Part shown: piece after piece, positions 14,961-33,700 of the stretch
Layout of the letters: each line of letters begins with the position of its first letter
Numbering within the stretch: the first letter of the stretch is position 1
From: Dipetalonema caudispina
Lineage: Eukaryota; Nematoda; Chromadorea; Rhabditida; Onchocercidae
Length of the DNA stretch: 64,000 bases
Assembly: GCA_013365325.1 (NCBI GenBank)
Contig: JABVXV010000295.1
Location: 1 to 64,000 of the forward strand
Direction: 5' to 3'
Position numbers and translations under genes: made by a program
The notes under the pieces: generated by a model
What the model saw: only the letters and a program-made list of their open reading frames with translations
The model's database searches: none
Told to the model about the DNA's origin: nothing

Positions 14961-16880
14961 TCTCCAAAAACTTTCAAAACGAAAAAAATAAAAAAGGAAG
15001 ATAAAGAATGAAAAGAAGAATTTAAAAGAGTGAACAAAATAAAATAAAAACGAGAATTTATTAGCTTTTCGATACATTTATATATGATGGATAAATATGT
15101 ATTTTACGGCAGAAATGATTTTTTGAATGTGTTAAATAAATTGAAAGACATATATTTATGATTTTATTTTTTTATTCCATTTACAAAATATACACATATA
15201 TATGTGAAGAGTAAAAGATAAAAAAAAAAAAATCACTTTTTTAAATTTGAACAAAAAAAATGAAAAAATTTCTTCATTTATTATGTTATTTGCAACAACA
15301 GTAAAATGGATGAATGAGGAAAGAGGAATGAGAAAAACTATTGAAATTCATTTATCCTTTTCATTTCATTCAATGCATTTTCATTTCTCCTCTATTCTTT
15401 CTTCTTTTTTTTTCTTTTCTCAACTTTTTTTTTTCTTTTTTTTTTAACTCTTTTTGAAATTCTATACTTTGATTTTCCTTTTAGGAATCAATCTTTTTTT
15501 TTTTTTTTGTTTCCCATTTTTCATTCACATTTTTAGGGAAAAGTAAATAATATATATAATCATTCGGAATGAGATTTTGATTAGATATTTATTTTGGAAA
15601 AAAGAAAAGTCTGAAAATGTATTATATATCTTTCTTTATTTATGTTCAAAAATTCCTTTTGAAAATTTATTTTTCAAAAAAAAAAAAAAAAAAAAAAAAG
15701 AAAATTGCTATGATTTATCAATTAGTAAATTATTTTTTTGTTTCAATTTTTTTATTTTAATATATCTCTTTCGATGATAATTTTGTTTGAATTTTATCAA
15801 TAGGATAATTTCATTCCGCTTATGATATTTCCCAAATAAATGTGCTAAGTCAAAAATTAATCGAACTTCTCATTTAATTAGTCATATTTGTTGAAATTAT
15901 TTGTTACAAAATCATTTATCGTCTTGCTGAATTGAACTTGAAAGATAATTTCATTACTTGTGTAATTTAATCTTTCATTAAATTATTCGATCTCATACTT
16001 CCGAATCTGTCCCATATTCCTGCATGATTATTTTCAGGGATCAAATTTGTCTTACGAGAGTTAATTGATTCATAGGAAATTATAACTTAATTTAGGAACC
16101 AAAATACTGGAATTCAAATTGAACAACTATACATATTATTTCGATCCTTAGATTTTTTCTCATCCTTTATAATGTCATCATAATAAGCTTTATCCTATTT
16201 ATTCTTTATCATTTTAAAAATCAACAGTGAAAAATTTTCCTTAGCAAATTTCGAAATGGTATCTCATTGAATTTCAATTTCAAATTCACCTCTTTGTTTT
16301 TCATTTCTCTTCTTCCAAACATCATAATCCTATTTTATTCCAATCGATGATAATCGTTTAAAATTCCTCATTTAAAACTAATTCCTCACTGATTTGGTCT
16401 TTCTTTTGTTGTAACTAAATTTATTACATAAAATCAAATCTTTCTTATGGTGTTGAAGTAGAATTTTTCGAGTCTTTTTTTTTTTTTTTCATCACAATTA
16501 ACTTTATAGTTATTAATTCGTTAACAGCTAATGACAATTAGCACAATTTATTCAGTTATTCATTTATTAGCAGTGAATAATTTGATGATAACATTGATTG
16601 ACATTAATCCTATCATATAAATGAGATTTATTTTTGTTATGTAAAACTAGTAGAGTTATTCCAATTTAATTTCGTGATATTCGTTATCGTATCCGACTAA
16701 CACGTCACATTCAATATCATCTTTATGAGTTTATTGAAAGCATTCAGCACTTAATCAAACTATAATGATGTTGAGGTAATAAAATCAGTCATAAATTTAC
16801 TGAATATATTTATAGCATGTAATAATTCAAAATGGAAAAGAAAAAGAGCTAAATGAATTTAAACGGAAATTTTAAAAATG

Positions 16881-19800
16881 TCATTTTTTGTATTCCAATA
16901 ATTGATGAATTTCTTCCGGACTACGATTACGAGTTTCCGGCATATAGTAATAAATGCAAAAAGTTGTAATGATTAAAGGAATGATAAAAATCAGGAAACT
17001 GAACGATCCAATTAATTCCTCCAATGGTAAATATATAATTGGGCATAGAAAACAGGTAATATATTGTGCCGAAATAGATAATGATTGTAATTGTGCTCGA
17101 CAACATGGTTCGGCTAATTCGGTAGCAATAAACCATGCAACTGGACCAATACCAATACTGGAAATGAAATTAAAAGAAAAAAAAAAAAAATTGAAATAAT
17201 GAAGATGATAAATTTCATTTTATATAATTTTTAATTATAAATAATGCTAAAAGATAAATGTATCAATTGATTTAATCGAATTTTTTAAATAAAAAAATTG
17301 ATATTTATGATACTATCATTTAATGTTATCAATAATAATCATTAATTTTATCATGTTAGAATAGCAAAAATTAAATGCCTAGAAAAATAGAAATGATAAT
17401 AATAATTTATTTTGAGAGCCTTAAACTAGCAATGATATTCAAACTTCATCATTTCGTATTTACATATGGTAAAGCAAAAAACCTAAAAAGGAATAAGAAT
17501 AATGCAAAAAGAATGAGAAAACAATAGCCAAGCCATGAGTAATGATATTGTCGAAAGATCCAAACCAGTATCATCATTCCTATATTTATCAGTGTTAAAC
17601 TAATCAGACTTCCTATAAGCAAAATACGGCGTCCAATCTAAAATAAAAAAAAAAAAAAAATAAGAAAAATGAGCACACTTTTTTTTTGATTATTTTTTAA
17701 TATTTAAAAGAAATAACTACGAATTAAAATGTTTTCATTATCAATCAATATTGCTATATAATATTATTTGATAAAAAAAAAAAGAAAAAATTTGAAAAAA
17801 ACATCATATATTGTTAGCATAATATTACAATTATCTCAGGTTAAACTATTTAAAAAAAAAAAAGAAAATGAAAATTTACAACTTCTATTAAATGTATAAA
17901 TTTTTCCTGCAAATACTAACCTTATCAATTGTGATAGCTTGAATAAGAATTCCAATTGTACCAGCTAATCCAGCAAGACAATTTGCCAATGATGCATTAG
18001 TTGGTGTAAAACCAGCAGAGCCAAGAAGTGCTGTACCAAAGAATGCCATTGCCATTATACCACTAAAGCTTACCGTACAATTGAGAAGTATTGAGAGAAA
18101 TAACGCTTTACCACTTCCCCTAAAATATTACTTTTATTTGTTCCACTAATTTTTCAATAATATCAATGTAATTATTTTGAAATTCCTAAAGAGACGAAAA
18201 AAAAAAAATCAATCGATTTTGCTATACTTTAATATTATGCTTTTTTTTTTCAATTCTAAGAAACTTTTAACATAATCAAATTTATCATAATTTCAAATTT
18301 TTATCATTTCTAATTGGAACATATCTTTGCTTCGAATAAATACTACAGAATACATGAAAGATTAATTTGTAATCCTTTAAATTAATAAATATACAATGCC
18401 ATTTGTCATATTTGAATTATTCAATTAATTAACATCAAATGTTACAATAATAAATTAGTAAAAAAATACCTATCATGCCAAAGTTTCCACCAAATGATAT
18501 TTCTCATATCGTTTTCATTTCTTTGTTGCATTTCTAATCTTTCAATTTGTTCGTTTATTTGACGATCATCTTTCCTATTGTAAAATTTAATCGCTTCTTT
18601 TGCCGCATTTTCATCCATTCGTTTCAGGAAATATAATGGACTTTCATGAAGGAAAAAAATTGCATAACAAACAAGCATTAGGCATGGAATCATTTCCATA
18701 TAATAACCGTAAGGCCATAAATTATTGGTACCAAAAATTTGTGGCAAACCAATCATCGATGCTAACAGAGCACCAATATTAGTCGATAAACCAGTTAATG
18801 TACCCATTAGGCCACGAAAACAAACTATAAGAATGAATTTGGAAATGAAAATTGATGAAATTAATCAGCTTTTAAATGATATGATAAAATTGGATAGTTA
18901 TCGAAATGACATCAAAAATTTGATACTAAAAAAATGTTACTAATTTTGAAATCTTTGGTAAACTTTTGAGAAATGTTAAAACATTATCTATATGAAAATC
19001 ATTTTCTATGATATTTTTTTGATTTATAAAATATTCGTATACTTTAAAAATTTTTTAATTTTCATAATTACAAGAAGAAATCGAAAATTTTTTAAAACAT
19101 GACGATGGTTTCTTCCACTTTTTTTTTTACTCAAATTTCATTTCATGTTTTGATTAATTGTATTCTTTTACAAAATAATTCTGTGTATTTCAAATAATAA
19201 AATTTTTTATCGGAAAAACAAAAAGTTGGATTTTTATGAAGAATTAGATTTTTAATCGATAAATTGATATTCAATTATTATGTGCACATTTGTTGCAGAC
19301 TATAAAAAAACTAAAAAAAAATATATTTAAAGTACATGTAATATATTACTTGTAAATTAAGTTATATATTAGATGATTTGATTTAATTTTGGAAATAAAT
19401 CTACAAATATTTGATATTAAATTACCTGGACTAATTTCAGTTAGGAATACACCTTGTACAGTAGTACACATTCCAATACAAATGCCAACAAGAAGTCGTG
19501 ATAGGATAAATAATTCCGCAACATTTGTATATTGTGATAATGGTGAGAAGAAAAGAGAAATAATCATTAACTGAAATTAATAATTTTACCCAAAAGTTCT
19601 GAATACAAAAAAAAAAAAAAAATGAAAATGTCAAAAAAATTTTTTTTAATATTACTACTGTATCAAAAAAAAAAAGAGTTATTCAAAGTTATGAAAGTAA
19701 ATTAAATTAAATTATTTATTTGAATTATTAAACTAAAATACTAGAAAAATTTTGGCTAAAAATTTAATATTCACTTTTCGATCATTATTATTATTATTAT

Positions 19801-21271
19801 ATCTTCGGAGAAAATTCGGATTATCATAAATGCAAATCTATAAGATATCAAATGAGTGTGTATGCAATCGGTTGATTTTTCTACATTTTAATGAACAAAA
19901 TTTTAACTTTCATTTCTATTGATCGAATGATTCCGTAATGTTTCGAAATCAAACAAATAGAATATTTTAGCATTACTTATATTTTATTTAAAAATGATGA
20001 TAGAAATTTAAGCAAAAAAAAAAAAAAAAAAAAATACACCAACAATTCCAATAATTATAAATGACTGTCGCGAACCAATACGATTAATTATCGATGGTAT
20101 TACAGTAGCACCAATAATTGCCCCAATGAATAAAATACCAGCAACGAATGACCAAAATAATCGTATTAATAATTCCGAAAATTTTATACTATACCGACTA
20201 TAAATGATATCATTGGAAATAATTTTAAATTTGATAAGCTTAATTTGGAATTGTTTTATGAGTTTAACTTGATGGGGGTTAATGATTGGGGGGTAATTTT
20301 GATAAGTTTAATTTAATATCGGTTTTGATTAAGAAATAATTCAGATAAGTGAGCAGTTTTGATAAAGTTAATTTGATAAGTGTTTTTATTAGGGAACAGT
20401 TTTAATAAGCTTAATTTTATAAATGTTTTAATAAAGAAATAATTTCAATAATAATTTTATTTGAAATAATTTTATTAACCTTTAATTAATTCACAACGAT
20501 ATAAAAAATTGAGCATATAATATTATAAAATATTGTAAATGAAACATCACTAAAACTTTGATTATTGGTATGAAAGCTAAGCAGTTGAATTGCATAAATT
20601 ATTGGTAATATGATGCCAAAAAATCGATTTAACGAATTAATTCGACAAATTTTAAGTGCCTAATTTTGATAAGTGACTTTTGAGTGATCTGTTAACGATA
20701 GTTTGAATGTCATTTTTAAGTGGTTAACTTTCAGACGACTGATTTTGAGAAGCAAATTTTGAGTGGCTGATTTTGGGAACTTCAGATTATTTGCACAAAT
20801 GTACTTTTCTAATGAAATAAATGTTAGTGATAGTTAACTTTCTTGCGGCTAATTTTGACAGCTTTTATTTTTTTAAAAAATTATTTTAAAATGGCTAGCT
20901 AACAATTTTACTTTACTCGACATAATAAAATATTGTACTAAATCTTGCCAAAAACTTTGTAAAATTAAGATTTGAGGAAATTGTCAAAGTTTTAAGTTTA
21001 AAATAATAAGCTTACCTTGAATTAATTTAATTCTTTAATAATAATCAAACAATACATGAATTTACAGTTTTATTGTAATAACAAATATTACCCTTCAAAA
21101 AGAAAAAAGATAACATCAAAAATTACATAACCTTTCTAAAGACTGTGTTAAAAATTGTTGCAATGGTTTACCCATCGGATTAATAATTGATACTTGAAAA
21201 CCAAAATTAAAACCACCTCCAAGTACCACAAAAATTCCAGTGATAAGAAGTTTTGCTGTTGGAAATTGCAT
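16881..21271 (-). CDS. GLUT-like facilitative sugar transporter (MFS, 12 TM)
   Basis: Predicted plasma-membrane hexose or related-solute facilitator. Exons, high to low: 21132-21272 (ATG at 21271), 20044-20197, 19426-19570, 18470-18824, 17921-18119, 17483-17637, 16881-17157; 1425 nt, 474 aa. Visible family marks are TM1 with FNFGF, EISP followed by RGLMGT around TM4-5, LWP before TM6, HESPLYFLKR at the PESPR position, IDKIGRRILL before TM9, GIGPVAWFIATEL in TM10, and the C-terminal PETRNRSPEEI. The QLS-type TM7 motif of glucose-selective GLUTs is not visible; the matching stretch reads LNCTVSFSGIMAMAFFGT. The ATG at 21271 follows an acceptor (CTTTTTAG) by one base and gives an in-phase, full-length product. 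Nematode relatives are the fgt genes, but I cannot assign the member. Confidence 0.9.
20230..20880. repeat. Degenerate repeats in transporter intron 1
   Basis: Diverged copies of TTTTGATAAG(T/C)TTAATTT with about 45-60 bp spacing run from 20230 to about 20450. A second family, GTGGCTGATTTTGAGAAG-like, runs from about 20655 to 20880. Both lie inside the first intron. Confidence 0.6.
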
Positions 21272-21289
21272 GCTAAAAAGTGAGATTTT
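21272..21289 (-). promoter_or_regulatory. Candidate trans-splice acceptor, sugar transporter
   Basis: On the minus strand CTCACTTTTTAG is followed by C and then the start ATG, leaving one nucleotide of leader. No phase-compatible coding exon was found upstream, so spliced-leader addition or a UTR intron is likely. Confidence 0.5.
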
Positions 21290-24278
21290 TCAATTTTTTG
21301 TTTGAAATATCACTTATATTTTAAACAGAATTCAAATCGTTTTGATTGTAGAATAACGAAAAAAATTTCACAAAAGGAAAGGAAAATGTCACTTGTCACT
21401 ATTCATTGCTAAAAAAAATGATAAAATTTGGAAAAATTAAATGGGAAGTAGATTGAAATTTGAACAATTAGATTGGAATTAATTTTATAATGATAGCACA
21501 ACTGAAATAATAATTTGATGTTGTTGAAAAAGTCATAGCTTCAAATTTCATTGCTGTGAAAGTCAAATAATGACTGGAAGTTAAGGAAGATACTTTCCTA
21601 ACTTTCAAAAAAAAAAAATTGTGGCAATTTGTGACAATTTTAAAATGTAGTAAATTGTATTCCAATCAATATTTTTAAGATAAACAATTTGTAAGCATTC
21701 ATTTAATTTTCAAAATCCTTAAATTTCTTTCCAAATTTAATTTAAACACAAAAAATTTCCCCACAATGAGAAAAAAAACAATTTTTTGTTTAAGTTTGTT
21801 AATTTAAACAAAATTTCTATCAATTCTGATGCGAAAAAGGAAAAATTCTTTATATTCTGATGGAAAAAAAAACGTAATGATCGAAATGCATAATAGAATG
21901 AATCGAAATGAGAATTTAATTGGGTAAACTGGAATTGAATATATAGAATAAAATTGAAAGCAAACAAAAATTGTTAAGAATTACTTAATTTTTATCGTCC
22001 TTAAGGAAATAAACTTAGTTTATGAGTTAAAAGCTTAATATAAGTATGCTAAATCCATTAAAAGGTGTACATATGAAGCAAAAATTATGAATTAATTTAG
22101 AAAGCAGAAATTTTCCTGAGAAAATTTCCTGAGAAAATTGAAATTTTGAAGTGGTTTTAGCAGAATATGCCAATTGTTTTGGTTAATTTCTTGGCGAACT
22201 TTTGTTGCCAATTGATTTCAAAGATTTTTTGTTTCTAAAAAAATAAGGGATTGAATTTAAAATTGTTAATGAAAAAGAAGATTTTAAATTGAAAGAATGA
22301 GAAAAAAAATATGCAAACTACGCAAAATGATAGTAGCTATCATAATCAGATTAACAATTAGTAATGCAAAATTACTATTAATTATTTTTTTTGATAATTA
22401 GCAACTAACAAAATTTAACATCTATTATTTTAAATTAGTTAGACTAAAAAAAATTTCAACTTTTGAAAGAAAAAAAAAACAGATATTCTTTCATCCTTTC
22501 AAAAAATAATTGATAACAAAATGAAAAAAGGAAAAGAAAAAATGATGAAGCAATTTCATATCATAATCATTTCTTGTTAAATTTTAAGATTTTATTAAAA
22601 TTACTTTTTTTTTTTTTTTTTGTAGAAATATTTGAAGAGAAAAATGGTAAAAAAAAAAAAGAAGTATTGAGAAGATAATAAAAGATAATTTAAGAAATGT
22701 ATTAGATGAAATAAATGCTATATATCAGTTTGGTATAAGTGATATTTTGTAATGAATATCCTATTTGCATATCATCAGAATAAAGGATTACTTTTAAAAG
22801 TAAAAAAAAAAAAAAAAAAGGAGTAAAGATGTGCAGAAGAGAGATTAACATAGATTTAAAACGTTGATATCTGATAATACCATAATCATATATCGAATTA
22901 TTTGCCGATTCTTTCGTTTTTTTTTTTATATGAAAAAATAGATTTATAGTAGTATAAAATCTTTTCTCATCAATAATTAAAATGAAAATGGAAATGCAAA
23001 AGAAAATAATAAAGCAATAATTTAAGTTTTAACATTCATATTTCTTCTCTAATTTTATCATTATTAAAACTATAAATGTAAAATGCAACGTTTTTATTAA
23101 TTATCAATGTTACAGTAACATTTATTTCTAAAAATTGAAATTAACAAATTTTCATCGTCTTATATTTGATGCATTTATACGATAACCATATTATCCATTT
23201 CCATCAATGAATGATTTACATACTTTCCTAATAATATTATCACTTTAAATATATTTTTAATATGAATATTTTAAAAAATTTCTTCTCTTTAAATTGAAAT
23301 CCAAAAAAAAAAAGAGTTGTGAAAATAAACTTAACACGAAAAAGATAAAATAACAATCACATCACTTCTTGAATTACACTTTTTTTTCCTCTGCTTTTTT
23401 TATCGACGATCTTATAAATGGTCAGTACTTTTTTGTAATTTATTACGATAGAATGAATATTTTCGACAAATAATGAAGACTTGTGACATTTGAACTTTTT
23501 TAATGCATATTGTTATAATATTGATGAAATACCTCGAAAATGCCAGTAACATTTCAAAATCTTTGTTTTGATCTTGTATAAAGATACAAAGCGTTGATAA
23601 ACTCAAATAAAAAAAGAGAATTATCTAATTAAATGTCTACCGGGTGGTCTACGCGTGTTGAACGGTTGCAACAGCGATGTTGCATGACTATTGACCTTTA
23701 CATGTCCATACTTTTTCGGATTTTTTGGTGCGTAGAAGCTCGGACTACTAATCATTTTATTGAATTTTATTGATAACAAAGTTGCAAATCAACAAAAACA
23801 AAAACAAAAACGAAACCAAAAATGCGAAGTGAATCGGAAAATAATTAAGAGTGAAAAATGAACAGCATTTTTACCTCAACATCCAGCATCCTCTAATTTG
23901 CTATATGCAAAATCGAGACCAAGAGGGAGATATATGGTAAATTACTTGAAGTGTGTAAGACAAAATCTTCCCACCAAATTAATGAAAATTTTATTTCGAA
24001 AAATGCGCCTCGCTAAGAGTCTATTCAGTGAGTGGATTAAACAAAGAAATTCTTTGCAAATCATCTTATTGATTATCAATGAAGAATAAACAGTAAAGGA
24101 TTGGTCTATTTTCGAAAGCGGATTCATAGTAATATCGGGGAGTATAAGCTACTAATAAAAGGTGCGCATCACTGGATATTTTTACAGTTCCGCCACTGCA
24201 ATAACAGAAAATAAATCCATAATCACATCACTAAAATAAAGATCTTGCAGCAAAATGATGAAACAGTGATGACAAAGC
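21273..24278. other. Intergenic region between transporter and AFG2-like gene
   Basis: Mostly A/T-rich with short homopolymers. The less AT-rich part at about 23640-24270 holds a 44-codon open frame, listed separately. No other coding exon with good splice sites was found. Confidence 0.5.
23621..23755 (-). other. Orphan 44-codon ORF or unplaced 5' exon
   Basis: Reads MISSPSFYAPKNPKKYGHVK at the N terminus and continues, rich in P, N and R, to a stop at 23621. Base composition is clearly less AT-rich than the flanks, and the ATG context (AAAATG) is good. A possible donor (CCCG|GTAGAC) at about 23641 would make it a first coding exon in phase 1, but the sugar transporter's first known exon needs phase 2, so the two cannot be joined directly. 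It could be a small protein gene, a distant 5' exon with an unfound partner, or chance. Confidence 0.3.
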
Positions 24279-29248
<4,970 letters not shown>

Positions 29249-30750
29249 TTTCAAGTAATCCTACAGAAATACAATTAATAAAAAACAATATGATAGTACT
29301 ACGGCTTATGTGTTAATTACAACATAATTGGTAAATTATATATCTGATATTAAACAAACATATTCCTTTAATGTAAGCTACTATTTTAATTTTAAATCGA
29401 TAACTAAATTTAAAATAGAATAAACAATTGTTCTCTATATAATGGTAAAAGATTGCAAAGTAAAATTAACACATTGAAAGGATCATAAAATAAAGAAGCA
29501 CAAATTTATAAAAAAATTCACAAACATACCTCAATCAGACAGCTACAAACTGATTCAAATCATCTTCATTTATTTCAATAAACAGGACACTTCCTGAAAC
29601 TTTTGTTCTAAGCATAATATTATCACAGTTACACGTCAAGATAGTATTAATCCTAGTTTTACGATCATGAACATTTACTCTTCCACAAAAATTTCACACA
29701 AGTGTTAATTTATAATCGGATGTTCTCAGCTTATCAATTATTCGTGTGCAATCTTAAAGTTCACATCAAACTCAATCTCTAAAATTTGAAATGACTGAAA
29801 ATATTTCGCTTAATTTCCCTCTACTTTTTATTATCATACCCATTGATTTTAATGATAAAACTGCACTTAAGCAAACTTTAGCATACATCTTGCTAGTAGC
29901 ATATTAAATTAATATGTAATGTTAATTAGCAGTATATAGCTCTACATAGTTCTATTGTATTTGATATTAATTGCCATAAAAGCAAATTAAACAAATTAAC
30001 CATTCTCTCTATGCAAAAAAAAAAAAATTTTTTTTTTTTTTTTTGAATGAAAAAGAAGGAAAAAACAAATCAGATAAAAAATGAAGGAAATGCTTAATTA
30101 AAGCTTTTTTTTTTGGTCTCATAAATACATGTCTTTTTCCTGCAATTTTTTCTACTGCAAGGAGTGAAAATAAGATGTGATTGCAAGTGAACTTAAATTT
30201 TCTTGATTGCTTTATTGAAACATAGAGGAATCTACTTCCATTTTTAACGTTATTGATTCACCTGGAATGTTAATGGATCAAAAATTTATGAACCTAAATA
30301 ACAGAGACATACAGAATTCTTTTTAGCCATTTTATAAAGCCAAGTATGAAATAACTGCAGCTCCAGCAAGTGGCTACTTTCGTTGAAGCTGCCATAATCA
30401 AAAAAGTTTATAAAAGCTATAAATTGGGCTTTAATCGGGCTCGTATTAAGATTCCCGAATTCGGCCCCACTTTAAAACATTCCTACAATTTGATTTTCTT
30501 GCAAAGAGAACCATTGCAACACCTCCTTCACTTCCCTTCATTAACCAAAATCTTTAAAATCTTATTCTTTCATCCATTTGAAACACATATTTGAATAAAT
30601 AAGACAGCTTGTTTTGCTGCGTAAAAATAATGCCCAGAGATTATTTTTCACATGTATTGAATCATAACGATGAAACATGTTAGTGAAATATTTTTATAAC
30701 ATCAAAATGAACTAAAAAATGAACAAAATGGCAAAAAAGTGACAAAAATT
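29249..30750. other. Intergenic region upstream of AFG2-like gene
   Basis: No gene supported. It holds an A13/T17 run pair near 30015-30045 that forms a palindrome. A 74-codon plus-strand open frame at 30370-30594 has no splice or homology support. The right end should carry the 3' UTR of the proline-rich gene. Confidence 0.5.
29260..29275 (-). promoter_or_regulatory. Candidate trans-splice acceptor, AFG2-like gene
   Basis: Minus-strand TTTCTGTAG, followed by a 12-nt leader and the ATG at 29248. Confidence 0.45.
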
Positions 30751-33700
30751 TCAACATTGGTTGATCTTATCGGTCCCTGGTTCGCTGTTCTCATCAATTA
30801 ACATTACATTTTCTTCCACGTCAACATTTGATGACGCATGAGTTGCACTAACATTTGGAGTAGTTGTAGTAGTAGCACCTGAATCGATAATTATATCGTT
30901 AATTACCTAATTCTACTCAGAGTTTCAGAGCAAAGCAATAAAGCAGTAAAATTCCGGAACATCGACCAAAAGTACTGATAGTTAAAGTTTGTCATCTTTT
31001 GCTTTCATTTCCCTTCTTTCCTCTTTTAACCTTCCGTAGATCCATCCTCCCCGTTTGTTAAAAAATATCACAGGAGTCATCGGTCAAGGATCGGGCTAAG
31101 AATTGTAGTTCTAAAGCCAAGATGAGAAAAGCTTTTGGTATAAATAGTGCCTTTTTAAGCTGCAATACGGCGTACGTCCATTACCTTTAACGAATTCAAA
31201 ATTCGAATATAACGACGCCATAAATTCCAAATAAAAATGACAATTGATAAAAACATCTACCAGTTTCGCAATTGCTATCTGCAACTAATGGTTTTGAACT
31301 ACCGTGAGGAGAACGCGAACGATCACGCATTTCCGTCCCGTAAATCCGACCAGCAGACGTACCAACTACGGTACGTTGAATCTTTCGATCACGAAAAACT
31401 CCCGGTTGCAACATCCTGTAAATAAAAAGGATCGTATCATATACAGAACAAATGCATTTATAAAAGTCATTTTGCAAAATTGCAAAATTACATACAATTA
31501 TATTGATATAAGATAACAAAACACAGAGACAAAAAAAAAACCTCCTCTGCGTAATTGATGGCCGTGTACTCCATACGTGTCGAATTCGGATAGCTTCATC
31601 GCCTTGTGGATGTTCATATTCATGAAATGGCAATCGACCATCGTCATATAACGAAACAATCCTGCTATTCGAAAATGGCAATCCACGTTCATCCATAAAT
31701 GATGCTCCACGACCGTTATCGATAACTGGTATACCATCACGAAATGGTGGTATACCAAAACGCTGCTGTGCTCTCATCATCCCCATCATTGGAGGCTGCG
31801 GTGGCTGTTGAGGAATTCCGGATAACATTCCTAGATGATCCAGTTCACGATTTATTTTTGGCCGAAATCCCAGCCTTCCAATTTTTTCTGGTCCCACAGT
31901 ACCGTTAGGTGGAATATGACTGTTCGATCCGCTTGCTATTTCAACAGTTCGTTCATTTGTATTTAATAAGGGCATATTTCGCAGTGGATTCTGAACTCCT
32001 GATTCAATAACTGGACCGCATAAAGAAGGCGCGCTCATTGATGAAGTTACCTAAAAGATAAAAATTTCAGTGTTAATATACTTAAAGATTGACAAATCAT
32101 CTTTCCTAACAAGATTTCAAAAATGAAAAGAAATCTTAAGTGGAAAGTTTGCACAAAAGGAAAATGGTTTTTTAAAGTTCTTTTTAGTGGATTGCATAAC
32201 TGAAAAATACTTCCTTCTAAATAAAATATGATCACAAATTACCGAGACATCTCGAGTGTTAATCGACGATGTACCAGGGCCTTCGAATGCTTGATCATTT
32301 CCTGCTTAAAACTGATAAAATAAGAAAATGTGTACAAATTAATTGTCTAATAGACATGTTCTTATTCAACAAGATCGCAGGAAGGATAAAGATGTGGAAA
32401 CAAAATTTCGGGAAGCCATAACCTATACGAAAAATTCTAGAAAAGCAACCTTGCAATGCATGTGGGGGAAACGGTGGAGGAACTGAGAAGTCTGGGGGTG
32501 GTAAAATAAGTGGTCCTGGTACTGCTGATGGAACTGGAGGATAACTGAAAGCACCGGAACGTTCTGGAACGAAATGTGGTCGCGGTGGCAGCGAATTCTG
32601 GGCAAAGCTTTGAGTCTTCGGAAAAACACCATAAGAACCACGGCTAAAATACAGGGAAATTTGTAACAGGAAAGAGATTAAACACTGCGTTTTGAAAACT
32701 GAAAAAATTAAAAACCATTTTGCAGGGATCTCATAGTGAAAAGCACAAAAGAACAAAAATACCATGATTCCGATGATGAAGCCTGCATCTTTGTCGACAG
32801 CGGTATACTTCCTGAAAACAAAGGAGAAATAACAATGAAGGAAATTTTTTGCCAAATTATTCAGCAATATTCGTTGACACACGTCGAAAAACTCGTCCTT
32901 TCAATATGAGCGACAATGTTCTCTGTACTGAAGACATTCCGAATGGATGGATTTTTTTTTGTACCAGGAATATTGAAACTATTTCACTACTCAGCTTAAA
33001 GTATTTCTCGATGGAGAAACGCTTGTGACAATATAGAAATGTGAAATCAGATGCTACACTTCAAATTAACCAATAGTCCTGAATAATCCTGAAGCAATGC
33101 CACACCTGCACTAAAAGTTTGATCTTTTTCATGCAGAAACTCCATCACATCTTGTCCAATATGTGTGGCCAGTAAATTCATTCCACGTTCACTCATCAAT
33201 CTCTTCAACGTTTCCATACATTCCCGCAACGATCCTATTTCTTGTTTATGCATTTGGCGCATCTGCCTGAAGGGAATCAAATCCAGTTGAATAGCTTACA
33301 ATCAAAATTTTTCGGGTCATAGGGAAGACGTCCACTAAACCACACATGAAAAGATAAAAGAAAGAAATATTGAAACCAAAAACAAACTCCAGTAATTTTC
33401 GGCGATTGTTGGAAAGTCGAATTTGCTCCCGATCCAATTCATGCACATCGGATAACAAATGTCGCAAGCCTACATCAGTTAGTTCTACCAGCTAAAACCG
33501 CTGATTTCAAATGTTAAAAAGGGGGAGGACTGCGAATAAAGAGACACAGTAAATGATAAAGAATTTTTTTAAAAAATGGAAAATTTCCTTTAAGAGGTTT
33601 TTAAGGAGCAAGAAATTCAGTAAAGGTAATTAATTAACAGCTTCATGATTTTAGAAAGGAAAGTTTTGGGAAAAACCTGATACAAGATATGAATTTAAAA

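Larger units (their letters stand above)
9723..16880. other. AT-rich intergenic region between K2P and transporter genes
   Basis: About 7 kb with no supportable gene. It contains a 45-base T run (about 10185-10229), further runs of 20-28 A or T, a degenerate 25-bp repeat array (about 11363-11580) and a looser repeat block (about 14735-14960). The open frame of 146 codons at 14637-15077 (-) is a by-product of that block and is rich in F, I and K. Confidence 0.6.

Noticed and set aside
14637..15077. 146-codon minus-strand open frame rich in F, I and K
   Set aside because: It overlies a degenerate repeat block with AAATAAATAAA tails, has no recognisable domain, and its composition is what A/T-rich reverse-strand DNA yields by chance.
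30013..30045. A13/T17 palindrome as a terminator or hairpin element
   Set aside because: Adjacent homopolymers are common throughout this genome; there is no reason to give it a function.
30370..30594. 74-codon plus-strand open frame in a slightly G+C-richer patch
   Set aside because: No family resemblance, no splice sites, and it lies in the probable 3' flank of the minus-strand proline-rich gene. Kept only as a weak possibility.
32423..32641. Alternative frame of exon 8 in the proline-rich gene, rich in H, F and Q
   Set aside because: Its third codon positions are not A/T-biased and it does not splice in phase to the next exon; the proline-rich frame does both.
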